Shown: positions 1-5,766 of the stretch, in pieces
How positions within the stretch are numbered: position 1 is the stretch's first letter
How the letters are laid out: each line of letters opens with the position of its first letter
Assembly (NCBI GenBank): GCA_007128525.1
Contig: SKXG01000197.1
Span: forward strand, 1 to 5,766
Origin: Pseudomonadales bacterium
GTDB lineage: Bacteria; Pseudomonadota; Gammaproteobacteria; Pseudomonadales; Azotimanducaceae
Length of the DNA: 5,766 nucleotides
Direction of reading: 5' to 3'
The notes under the pieces: model-generated
Databases searched by the model: none
What the model was told of the DNA's origin: nothing
What the model saw: the letters and a program-made list of their open reading frames with translations, nothing else
Position numbers and translations under genes: made by a program

Positions 1-951
1 AAAGCCGGGGTCTTGCCGCACCACCCGTGCGCCGAGGTCTGCCAGCGTCTGCGCCACCTGTTCAAGGCTGGCTGCAATTTCCGGATGCAGGTGCTGGTAA
101 AAGCCCAGTGTCGGGCTGAAGGCGATGCGGACCCCTCGCAGATCGCCGTCCAGTGCTGCCAGGAAGTCGGTTTTGTTGGCTGGCAGCGTCGTATCCCTGG
201 CGTCCGGTTCGGCGAGGAAATTCATCAGCAGGGCGCTGTCGGCCACGGTCCAGGTCATGGGGCCGACATGGGCCAGTGGCCAGAACGCGCTCGGCGGCCA
301 CATGGGGCAGAGCCCCTGGGTGGGCTTGTGCCCGACTATGCCGCAAAACCCGGCCGGAATTCGTACCGAGCCGCCGGCATCGGTGCCCAGCCCAAGCGCT
401 CCCATACCCAGTGCCACGGCGGCGGAACTGCCGCCGCTGGAACCACCGGCGGTGGTTTCGGGATTCCAGGGATTACGGGTGATACCCGTCAGTGCACAGT
501 CGGTAACGCCTTTCCAGCCAAACTCCGGTGTTGTGGTGCGGCCCAGCGGAACAAAGCCGCTACGGCGCAGCGCGGCGATTGCGGGGGCATCATCGTTCCA
601 CGGCTGAGTCTCATCAATGACCCTGGATCCCTTGCGATTGGGCCAGCCGCGCATCATGAACATCTCTTTGACCGCAACCGGAATGCCATCGGCAAGACCG
701 AGCGGCATGCCATGCAGGTATCGCTGCTCGGCGGCACGGGCCGCAGCCAGGGTTTCATCCTCGCGCACGATGCAGTAGGCGTTTACGACCGGGTTAAAGC
801 GTTCGATGCGATCCAGGCAGGCCTGCGCGGCTTCTACCGGAGACAGGCTCAGATCCTCGAACGCATCAAGCATCTGCAGTGCCGTCATATCGGCAATTTG
901 CGTCGGCTCAGGTCCCGGTGCCTGCGGTCGTTGCTTTCGGGTTTTGCTCAT
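1..951 (-). CDS. Amidase signature family hydrolase (C-terminus beyond window)
   Basis: This gene encodes the first 317 residues of a serine hydrolase of the amidase signature family (GatA, FAAH and bacterial amidases), which cleaves a carboxamide to a carboxylate plus ammonia or an amine. The Ser-cisSer-Lys triad can be placed: Lys95 in VAVKE, Ser171 in the GGSSGGSS stretch (169-176), and nucleophile Ser195 in GTDAGGSVR. The 76- and 24-residue spacings match the family. Further family blocks are FCGIVGHKPTQG (about 202-213) and HVGPMTWTVAD. Family members are usually 450-500 residues, so roughly a third is missing at the window edge; the frame is open to base 1. The ATG at 951 has GGAG six bases upstream. 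It begins 12 bases after the dehydrogenase stop, so the two are probably co-transcribed. No signal peptide is seen, so it is probably cytoplasmic. The substrate is not predictable. GatA is unlikely because gatB/gatC are not adjacent, but it is not excluded. Confidence 0.93.
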   Translation of the reverse strand, partial: MSKTRKQRPQAPGPEPTQIADMTALQMLDAFEDLSLSPVEAAQACLDRIERFNPVVNAYCIVREDETLAAARAAEQRYLHGMPLGLADGIPVAVKEMFMMRGWPNRKGSRVIDETQPWNDDAPAIAALRRSGFVPLGRTTTPEFGWKGVTDCALTGITRNPWNPETTAGGSSGGSSAAVALGMGALGLGTDAGGSVRIPAGFCGIVGHKPTQGLCPMWPPSAFWPLAHVGPMTWTVADSALLMNFLAEPDARDTTLPANKTDFLAALDGDLRGVRIAFSPTLGFYQHLHPEIAASLEQVAQTLADLGARVVRQDPGF

Positions 952-957
952 GCGGTT

Positions 958-961
958 CTCC
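958..961 (-). promoter_or_regulatory. Ribosome binding site of the amidase gene
   Basis: GGAG on the minus strand lies six bases before the ATG at 951, within the 12-base gap after the dehydrogenase stop codon. It fixes the amidase start and supports translation from a shared transcript. Confidence 0.7.
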
Positions 962-963
962 AC

Positions 964-1977
964 TCAGGAACTGGCGACATAGCCGAGCTGCTTGTCGACC
1001 TGGTTTGCCAGCGGCTCGCCACGCTGCCAGCGCCGAAAGTTGTCAATGAACTGTGCGCTCAGCGCCTCCCGCCAGCCGATGACGTCTCCGGCCATGTGGG
1101 CGCTCAACAGGACATTGGACAGACTGTACAACGGGTGATGGCTGGGCAGGGGTTCTTCTTCAAAGACATCGAGCGCGGCGCCGGCAATCCAGCCACCCCG
1201 CAATGCATCGAGCAGGGCTGCCGTCTGCACCACCGGACCGCGTGCTATGTTGATCAGCCGGGCGTCGCGGCGCATGGCTTTTAATGCCTCGTGCCCGATC
1301 AGGCCTCGGGTGTCCGCTGTCAGCGGTGTCGCCAGCACGACGAACTCGGCATCGGGCAGCACGTGCAGCAATTGATCCTGACCATGTACGCGGTCAAAGT
1401 CCGGATCGGATTGTCGGGGCTTTCGAGCCACGCCCTGGACCAACATGCCCACGGCACGAAGCAGGCGGGCAATCTGGCGGCCGATGCTGCCGGCACCCAC
1501 CACCAGCACCCGGCGCCCCTCGATACGCTCGGTTTCCCGGTGCTGCCAGCGGCGCTGCTGCTGCAGGTGCCAGCTGCGGGGCATGTCTTTGGCAAATGCC
1601 AGGATCTGCCCGAGAACGAATTCTGCGATCGGCCGATCGAAAATGCCTTTGGCATTGGTTAACGGGATGTCGCTGTCGCGCAGTGCCGGGAACAGCATGG
1701 CGTCGACCCCGGCGCTGGTGGCATGGACCCAGGATATCTCCTGTGCCTCAGACCAGTACTGCTCGAGCAGGCGGGTGCGGAAGTCGGTGACCAGCAGTAC
1801 TTGTGCTTTGCGCAGGGCGCCTCGCAGGCTGTCTGCATCGCGCGCGTGCACCAATTCGGCGCTGTCCTGAATTTCTTCCAGACCTGGCGGCAGCGATTCG
1901 TCGGCTGCGGTCAGTACGGCAACCGGAATGCGTGCCTTCGCTGCGCTGGCTGTGCTGGATTGGGTCTGGTCCGTCAT
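964..1977 (-). CDS. D-isomer-specific 2-hydroxyacid dehydrogenase
   Basis: This 337-residue enzyme belongs to the family that interconverts 2-oxoacids and (R)-2-hydroxyacids with NAD(P)H (glyoxylate/hydroxypyruvate reductases, D-lactate dehydrogenases and relatives). The N-terminal substrate domain includes the loop TSAGVD (87-92). The Rossmann domain carries GAGSIG (161-166, GxGxxG). The expected catalytic residues are present: Arg246 in NIARGP, Glu275 in LDVFEEEPLP, and His294 in SAHMAGD. After the second Rossmann strand the sequence reads GVARKPR, with basic residues and no Asp, which by family precedent suggests NADP(H) preference (inference). The start is ATG 1977, preceded by AGG at eight bases. 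The frame stays open upstream to 2214, but that extension would run into the divergent aminotransferase gene and adds 79 residues unlike the family. It is first gene of a likely two-gene operon with the amidase. Cytoplasmic; exact substrate unknown. Confidence 0.93.
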   Translation of the reverse strand: MTDQTQSSTASAAKARIPVAVLTAADESLPPGLEEIQDSAELVHARDADSLRGALRKAQVLLVTDFRTRLLEQYWSEAQEISWVHATSAGVDAMLFPALRDSDIPLTNAKGIFDRPIAEFVLGQILAFAKDMPRSWHLQQQRRWQHRETERIEGRRVLVVGAGSIGRQIARLLRAVGMLVQGVARKPRQSDPDFDRVHGQDQLLHVLPDAEFVVLATPLTADTRGLIGHEALKAMRRDARLINIARGPVVQTAALLDALRGGWIAGAALDVFEEEPLPSHHPLYSLSNVLLSAHMAGDVIGWREALSAQFIDNFRRWQRGEPLANQVDKQLGYVASS

Positions 1978-2006
1978 GCCGGATACCTGTTGCCGGACAT
2001 TGAGCT

Positions 2007-2029
2007 TCAACAGTAACCAGCACTGTTGA
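2007..2029. promoter_or_regulatory. Perfect inverted repeat, candidate operator
   Basis: TCAACAGT (2007-2014) and ACTGTTGA (2022-2029) are exact reverse complements separated by seven bases. The 15-base centre-to-centre distance puts the half-sites about one and a half helical turns apart. The repeat covers the candidate -10 of the dehydrogenase promoter, so a dimeric regulator bound here would be expected to block the dehydrogenase-amidase pair. No regulator gene lies in the window, so the partner is unknown. Confidence 0.5.
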
Positions 2030-2111
2030 GCAGCGTCAAACCCACCAGTGCTTGACCCTGGTTCTGCGCAAGGCATAGGCTCAAGCCACCTGTTGTTTGT
2101 CCGGCCACAAC

Positions 2112-2116
2112 GGAGG
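2112..2116 (+). promoter_or_regulatory. Strong ribosome binding site of the aminotransferase gene
   Basis: GGAGG is followed by six bases and then ATG at 2123. This decides the start against an in-frame GTG at 2048, which would add 25 residues and has no comparable site. Confidence 0.85.
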
Positions 2117-2122
2117 TTGCTG

Positions 2123-3343
2123 ATGGCTGAAGCCATACCGTCCAAACTGAATTTCAACGAGTCGGAAGATCCGCTGTGGCATCCGGCACTCCGGGCACTG
2201 CCCATCCCGGGCATTCGTCACATGGTCAACCTGGCTTCGGAGATGGACGATGTCGTGCATCTGTCGCTGGGACAGCCGGACTTCCCGACGCCGAAACACA
2301 TCATTGATGAACACATCCGTGCTCTGCAGGCCGGGCAGACGGCGTACACGCTTGATGCCGGGCTGCCTGAACTGCTGACGGCGCTGAAGAACTACTACAT
2401 GGAACGGACGGGCCGGGAAATTACCGAGGACAACATTCTGGTCACCACCGGTGCTACCGAGGCGCTGTACCTGGCGCTAACGGCCACGGCAGCACCTGGC
2501 CGGCAGTTTCTGGTGCCTGAACCCTGCTTTCCCTTGTACGCGCCGTTGATCCGGATGAACGGTGGCGAGGTGCGGCCCATTCCCACCTACGCCGACAATG
2601 GTCATCAGCTCGATCCACAGCAGATCATTGATGCCATTGGTATGCGAACCTTCGCCATCCTGTTGAACTCGCCCAGCAATCCGACCGGCACTGTGTACCC
2701 GCGCGAAACGGTCGAGGCTATCTTGACCGAGGCTGCTTATCGCGGCGTCAAAGTCATCAGTGATGAAGTGTATGACCACATGCTGCTGGACGGGCAGGAC
2801 TATGCCAGTGTGCTCGGCTGTACCGCCGATCTGGACCATACAATGGTCATCAGCAGTTTCTCGAAGACCTATAGCATGCCCGGTCTGCGCATCGGCTGGA
2901 TCATTTCCAGTCAGGGCACCATCAAGATGTTGCGTCGTTATCATGTTTTCACGACCACCGTCGCCAATACGCCGGGCCAATGGGCCGGGGTGGCCGCGTT
3001 GACCGGTGACCGCAGTTCCATCGACGACATGGTGGCGGAGTATCGCCGGCGCCGGGATCGCGTTGTGGAGCTGGTCGATGAAGCGCCATATCTGGAAGGC
3101 TACCGTCCGACCGGTGCGTTCTACATATTTCCGTCACTGCCCAAAGGTGCTGACGGCACGGCGCTGGCCATCAAGCTGCTTGAAGACACCGGCGTCTGCG
3201 TGGTGCCGGGCGACACTTTCGGCGAGCACACACGCAACGCCTGGCGCATCAGTTATTCCACATCGATGGAGCAGATTGAGGAAGCCTTTGCGCGGATGAC
3301 GCCGTGGCTGAAGAAACAGAACATCACTGGTGTCGTTCGATAA
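2123..3343 (+). CDS. Class I PLP-dependent aminotransferase (AspAT I-gamma-like)
   Basis: This 406-residue fold-type I aminotransferase transfers an amino group from an amino acid to a 2-oxoacid through pyridoxal phosphate. Family landmarks are all present: GQPDFPTP from residue 50; NPTG at 186-189 (Asn186 contacts the cofactor ring); DEVY at 214-217 (Asp214, Tyr217); SFSKTYSMPGLRIGW with Schiff-base Lys248 and phosphate-binding Arg256; and Arg375 in WRISYS, which binds the substrate alpha-carboxylate. Layout and length fit the I-gamma subgroup typified by Thermus aspartate aminotransferase. By hand alignment, the position of the Thermus side-chain-carboxylate Lys109 is Thr112 here (TTGATEAL), so a strict aspartate specificity is doubtful (inference). 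It is cytoplasmic, with no signal peptide. It is divergent from the dehydrogenase-amidase pair, and its last 20 bases overlap the 3' end of the convergent phospholipase D gene. Confidence 0.93.
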   Translation: MAEAIPSKLNFNESEDPLWHPALRALPIPGIRHMVNLASEMDDVVHLSLGQPDFPTPKHIIDEHIRALQAGQTAYTLDAGLPELLTALKNYYMERTGREITEDNILVTTGATEALYLALTATAAPGRQFLVPEPCFPLYAPLIRMNGGEVRPIPTYADNGHQLDPQQIIDAIGMRTFAILLNSPSNPTGTVYPRETVEAILTEAAYRGVKVISDEVYDHMLLDGQDYASVLGCTADLDHTMVISSFSKTYSMPGLRIGWIISSQGTIKMLRRYHVFTTTVANTPGQWAGVAALTGDRSSIDDMVAEYRRRRDRVVELVDEAPYLEGYRPTGAFYIFPSLPKGADGTALAIKLLEDTGVCVVPGDTFGEHTRNAWRISYSTSMEQIEEAFARMTPWLKKQNITGVVR

Positions 3344-4646
3344 CGGTACCGAACCAGGCCAGCACACGTTCTGACAGAGGCCGTTTCAGCCAGTCGTCGT
3401 AGGTGAATGGCTGGCTGTTGCGGCAGTCGATTTGAAAGTCCGTCAGCAGGGCATGACAGAACCCGGAATCCAGCACGGCCAGGTTGACCTCGTCATTGAT
3501 GCCGAACGACCGGTGGTCGAAATTGGTGGAACCGACCACGGACCAGACGCGATCAACCAACAGGATCTTGGCGTGCATCATGCTGTCTGCATATTCAAAG
3601 ATCTCGACACCTTCCGACAGCAGTGGGCCGTAGCGTTTGCGTCCTGCACGTCGGACCAGGTGATGGTCGGTGTAGGGCCCGCCGGTGACCACCTTGACCT
3701 GGACACCGCGGCGGCGTGCTGCAATCAGTTCGTGGCGGATGCCGCGATCCGGAATGAAGTAGGGTGAGCTGATCAGGATTTCCTGGCGTGCTGAAGCAAG
3801 CAAGAATTGAATGAGCACCCGGGCCTGGTTGGAGCGCCCTGACGTCGGTGTGCTGCCAACGGCAAGCCCGATGGCCGGCGCCAGGGACGCCTCAGGCGAC
3901 TCGTCAGGTTCCGGCGCAGGGTGCCGGCGTTCACGATCGGTCAACGCTGCCGGAAAGTTGGCCGGGCTGGCCAACATCTCACCGGTGCACTCCAGCCAGT
4001 TTTCGGCAAACACGCCCTGCAGACCGGCGACTATGGGGCCGGTACACCAGGTCTGGGTATCGCGCCACGGGAGTGCTTTCCGGTTCCAGTAGTCGGCGAT
4101 GCCGGCGCCACCGATGAAAGCTTCGCTGCCGTCTACAATCAGCAGATTGCGGTGGGTTCGGTTGTTCAGGCGAATCAACGCGTGCCAGTGCAGAAAGTGG
4201 TAACGGTGAATGTCGACACCGGCTTTGCGGAGGCGTTTGATGTGTTTGTGACGGAGTTGCCAGCTGCCAATCGCGTCAACGATCACCCGCACCTGGACGC
4301 CGGCGGCAGCCCGCTCGCACAGTGCGGTAATGAATCGCTCTGCCACCTGCCCGGGCCGGAATATGTAGTTTTCCAGGTGCAGCGTCTGCTGGGCGCGGGC
4401 GATGGCCGCAAGCTGTGCACTGTAGAAGGCCTGCCCATTACTGTAGTGGGTAATTTGCTCAATGTGACGGGGTTGTACCCCCAGCAGCTCGGACAGCAGG
4501 CGCAGACGCTCAGCCTCTCCGAGTTTGTGGGCGGGTGTTGGTACCTTGTAGTAGAGGCCGGGTTCGAACAGAACCAGGAACAGCAGCAAGCCCAGGACAC
4601 CAAAGGCGATCAGGGCGGCAATGTTGAACAGTAGTGCGATCGACAT
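3324..4646 (-). CDS. Membrane-anchored phospholipase D / cardiolipin synthase-like protein
   Basis: This 440-residue protein belongs to the phospholipase D superfamily, most like bacterial cardiolipin synthases, which join phosphatidyl groups at the inner membrane. One hydrophobic segment (about 4-27) should anchor it there. Two catalytic domains follow, with a Pro/Glu/Ser-rich linker (about 237-258) between them. The second HKD motif is intact: His358, Lys360, Asp365, followed by GSTN (372-375). The first reads His165-Arg-Asn167 with Asp172, so its Lys is replaced by Asn; the following FIGGAGIADYW still fits the family. Cardiolipin synthases usually have two N-terminal membrane helices and about 480 residues, so this is closer to the shorter ClsB/ClsC-type or PLD-like proteins. 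The start at ATG 4646 comes just before the hydrophobic segment, but no clear Shine-Dalgarno site precedes it. The open frame continues to 4778, which would overlap the divergent gene and is rejected. Activity as a cardiolipin synthase is inferred only. Confidence 0.88.
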   Translation of the reverse strand: MSIALLFNIAALIAFGVLGLLLFLVLFEPGLYYKVPTPAHKLGEAERLRLLSELLGVQPRHIEQITHYSNGQAFYSAQLAAIARAQQTLHLENYIFRPGQVAERFITALCERAAAGVQVRVIVDAIGSWQLRHKHIKRLRKAGVDIHRYHFLHWHALIRLNNRTHRNLLIVDGSEAFIGGAGIADYWNRKALPWRDTQTWCTGPIVAGLQGVFAENWLECTGEMLASPANFPAALTDRERRHPAPEPDESPEASLAPAIGLAVGSTPTSGRSNQARVLIQFLLASARQEILISSPYFIPDRGIRHELIAARRRGVQVKVVTGGPYTDHHLVRRAGRKRYGPLLSEGVEIFEYADSMMHAKILLVDRVWSVVGSTNFDHRSFGINDEVNLAVLDSGFCHALLTDFQIDCRNSQPFTYDDWLKRPLSERVLAWFGTVIERHQ

Positions 4647-4707
4647 TGTGCATGGCAGTTCATAAGTCTTGTCGTTAGCATGATGACTGATTTGTACAGG
4701 TCGGACT
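4647..4707. promoter_or_regulatory. Short divergent intergenic region between PLD-like and unknown membrane gene
   Basis: Sixty-one bases separate the two divergent starts. No convincing -35/-10 pair is visible on either strand. On the minus strand TATGAA (complement of 4659-4664) resembles a -10 but would leave only a few bases of leader before the ATG at 4646. Promoters may therefore overlap the opposite gene's 5' end. Confidence 0.25.
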
Positions 4708-5607
4708 ATGGAAATCTTCCTGCTGTATGTGGCCATCATGGCTGTACTCGTGTACGGCATCATCCGGATGCGCGGCATAATCGCGCCGATGCCGGGTCAC
4801 GCCGCTGCTGAACTTGCGGATCTCGAAGAGCCCCTGGTGAGCTTCAAGCGTAATCAGAACCTGCTGCGTGAACGCTGGCAGATGGCGGGGGTGCTGGACA
4901 CTGAGGTCGGTGGCTTGACCCTGGATGTGCAGCAGACACAGCCGCCACTGCGCTTCCCCGACAACTACTTTGAGGCCGCATCACCGGCGCACTATCAGCG
5001 GCTGCGGGACGCTGGGTTTCGGCTGGCCTGGCTGCAACGGAAGTCGGTGACCGCTGGTCAGGCCGATGACCTGCTCGGGCTGCTGAGGCCACCTGCTGAC
5101 CGGGATGCCGAAGTACTTGATACGCTGGCGCCTGTGCAGAGTCAGCGGCGTGGGCAACGGGAACAGCGGGCCGTCAACCTGACGGCGGCCGCACATCAGG
5201 CGGCACTGCTGCTGGCCGACGACGAAGCTCGTCAACGCTGGTTGTCGGCGCCGGTCATGAGCCGCCTGCAACGCAGCTTCTTTGTCTGGCACGAGCTGGA
5301 GGTGCCACCGGCCGAGACGTCCGCAGCCGACGCTGAGGCGCAGATTCAGGCAGCTCTGGCTGACATGTCCGAAGAGCAGGCGGAAAACTGGAAACGCTTC
5401 TGTGCGTTGTACCAGGCGCTGAACGAGTCACCGGGTTATCGTCAGCTGTGGCCGGTCAATGCAGAACTGCTGCTGCGTGCCGTGCGGCGTCTGCTTCAGA
5501 ACCGCCACCAGTCGATGTCGCGTCTGCACGAACACCCTGATCTGGTGATCGACGAACTTCTGGATCTTGATCCTGGGCTGAGTTTGGAGCCCAGCGAGCA
5601 CGGCTAG
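4708..5607 (+). CDS. Unknown protein with one N-terminal membrane segment
   Basis: I do not recognise this 299-residue protein. Residues 2-20 (IFLLYVAIMAVLVYGIIR region) form one hydrophobic segment with no cleavage motif and a following Arg-Met-Arg, suggesting an N-in or signal-anchor topology with the remainder soluble. The rest is rich in Ala, Leu, Gln, Glu and Arg and looks mostly alpha-helical, with short amphipathic stretches (about 93-125, 155-195, 205-270) and a Pro-containing break around 199-202. The C-terminus is acidic (VIDELLDLDPGLSLEPSEHG). There are no catalytic motifs, Cys pairs or nucleotide-binding loops. ATG 4708 is preceded by AGG at seven bases. The coding frame is credible because the long open frame has GC-rich third positions and typical residue composition. 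It is divergent from the PLD-like gene, so a membrane or envelope role is possible but unproven. Its TAG stop opens the hairpin at 5605-5630. Confidence 0.8.
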   Translation: MEIFLLYVAIMAVLVYGIIRMRGIIAPMPGHAAAELADLEEPLVSFKRNQNLLRERWQMAGVLDTEVGGLTLDVQQTQPPLRFPDNYFEAASPAHYQRLRDAGFRLAWLQRKSVTAGQADDLLGLLRPPADRDAEVLDTLAPVQSQRRGQREQRAVNLTAAAHQAALLLADDEARQRWLSAPVMSRLQRSFFVWHELEVPPAETSAADAEAQIQAALADMSEEQAENWKRFCALYQALNESPGYRQLWPVNAELLLRAVRRLLQNRHQSMSRLHEHPDLVIDELLDLDPGLSLEPSEHG

Positions 5608-5630
5608 CAGATTGTTTTTTCAATCTGCTA
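5605..5630. terminator. Perfect 10-bp hairpin with T6 loop between converging genes
   Basis: TAGCAGATTG (5605-5614) and CAATCTGCTA (5621-5630) are exact reverse complements around a TTTTTT loop. The TAG is the stop codon of the unknown membrane protein gene. Its position between two convergent 3' ends suits a bidirectional terminator or an RNA 3'-end stabiliser. A classic intrinsic terminator has its T tract after the stem; here the T run sits in the loop and neither strand has a T run after the stem, so Rho-independent termination is uncertain. Confidence 0.5.
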
Positions 5631-5676
5631 ACGCTGCGGATCAGCGTATCTGGTCACCGGACAGCGGACGCTGATC
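5631..5676. repeat. Overlapping inverted repeats of ACGCTG / CAGCGT
   Basis: ACGCTG (5631-5636) can pair with CAGCGT (5642-5647) as a 6-bp stem with a 5-base loop. GATCAGCGT (5639-5647) can instead pair with ACGCTGATC (5668-5676) as a 9-bp stem with a 20-base loop. The two pairings exclude each other because they share 5642-5647. They cover the stop codon and last codons of the minus-strand partial gene and lie directly beside the T6-loop hairpin. Confidence 0.4.
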
Positions 5677-5766
5677 GGCCAGGCTCTCGGCCAGTGCGCC
5701 CAGCAAGGCCCAGGACTGCAGCCGGTCACGCCAGGACAGGGTGCCATCAAAATCCATGCGCGCCAA
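5641..5766 (-). CDS. C-terminal 41 residues of an unidentified protein (partial)
   Basis: A minus-strand frame is open from the right edge and ends in TGA at 5643-5641. Its 41 visible residues begin LARMDFDGTLSWRDRL and end RPLSGDQIR. They form an amphipathic Leu/Ala/Arg/Trp-rich stretch with the composition of real coding sequence, and no other frame here is equally plausible. The gene starts outside the window, so its start and family cannot be judged. The fragment DFDGT recalls the haloacid dehalogenase phosphatase motif DxDGT, but that motif lies near the N-terminus of those enzymes, so here it is probably chance. The gene converges on the unknown membrane protein gene, with the hairpin region between them. 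Confidence 0.6.
   Translation of the reverse strand: MARMDFDGTLSWRDRLQSWALLGALAESLADQRPLSGDQIR

Larger units (their letters stand above)
1978..2122. promoter_or_regulatory. Shared intergenic region between divergent genes, with candidate promoters
   Basis: These 145 bases separate the divergent dehydrogenase and aminotransferase starts and must hold both promoters unless transcription enters from further out. On the plus strand, TTGACC at 2052-2057 (5/6 to the sigma-70 -35 consensus) is followed after 16 bases by a weak CATAGG. On the minus strand, TTGACG (complement of 2034-2039) is followed after 16 bases by GTTACT (complement of 2012-2017), also a weak -10. Both -35 elements look good and both -10 elements poor, as often seen at activator-dependent promoters. 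The assignments are tentative. Confidence 0.4.

Noticed and set aside
13..1284. A 423-codon plus-strand open frame spanning the left region.
   Set aside because: It is in exact codon register opposite the amidase and dehydrogenase, which share one frame. In GC-rich genes Leu TTA/CTA and Ser TCA are rare, so the opposite frame stays open. Its translation has no recognisable domain, while the minus-strand genes carry complete catalytic motifs.
2048..2122. An upstream in-frame GTG start for the aminotransferase.
   Set aside because: No ribosome binding site, and ATG 2123 has GGAGG at ideal spacing; the extra 25 residues do not fit the family.
1978..2214. N-terminal extension of the dehydrogenase by 79 residues.
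   Set aside because: It would overlap the divergent aminotransferase start and control region, and the residues look non-coding; ATG 1977 gives normal family length.
3921..4634. A 237-codon plus-strand open frame inside the PLD-like gene.
   Set aside because: Also in codon register opposite a well supported gene; no domain or start signal.
4647..4778. N-terminal extension of the PLD-like protein by 44 residues.
   Set aside because: It would overlap the start of the divergent membrane protein gene and place residues before the natural membrane anchor.
5737..5757. DFDGT in the right-edge fragment as a HAD phosphatase motif.
   Set aside because: That motif is near the N-terminus in HAD proteins, while here only about 33 residues follow it.
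1..5766. Mobile element, CRISPR, tRNA or rRNA content.
   Set aside because: No transposase motifs, terminal repeats, regularly spaced direct repeats or tRNA-like cloverleaf were seen on reading both strands.

Overview
This GC-rich window (about 60% by eye) has the codon use and gene packing of a proteobacterium, most likely a gammaproteobacterium. The genus cannot be named from the sequence. Six genes are supported, and two of them run off the window ends. I found no rRNA, tRNA, CRISPR array, insertion sequence or phage gene. Nothing here amounts to a clear new defence or mobile system; the window reads as ordinary chromosomal metabolism and membrane genes with a few details worth checking.

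Left half (1-3343). Two minus-strand genes form a tight pair: a D-2-hydroxyacid dehydrogenase (964-1977) followed after 12 bases by an amidase-signature hydrolase (1-951, C-terminus beyond the window). Facing away from them across a 145-base intergenic region is a class I PLP-dependent aminotransferase (2123-3343) with a strong ribosome binding site. The shared region carries a perfect 8-bp inverted repeat, a reasonable candidate operator. Together, an amide hydrolase, a transaminase and a 2-oxoacid/2-hydroxyacid oxidoreductase could form a short route for using an amide or amino acid, but no substrate can be read from the sequence.

Right half (3324-5766). A minus-strand, membrane-anchored phospholipase D superfamily protein of cardiolipin synthase type (3324-4646) converges on the aminotransferase, and the two genes overlap by 20 bases at their 3' ends. 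Its first HKD motif has Asn in place of Lys, while the second is intact. Divergent from it, across 61 bases, is a 299-residue protein of unknown function with one N-terminal membrane segment (4708-5607). Its stop codon lies inside a perfect 10-bp hairpin with a T6 loop. Beyond the hairpin, the last 41 codons of an unidentified minus-strand gene (5641-5766) enter from the right edge.

The longest open frames opposite the amidase/dehydrogenase pair and the phospholipase D gene are codon-register antisense shadows and are not annotated.
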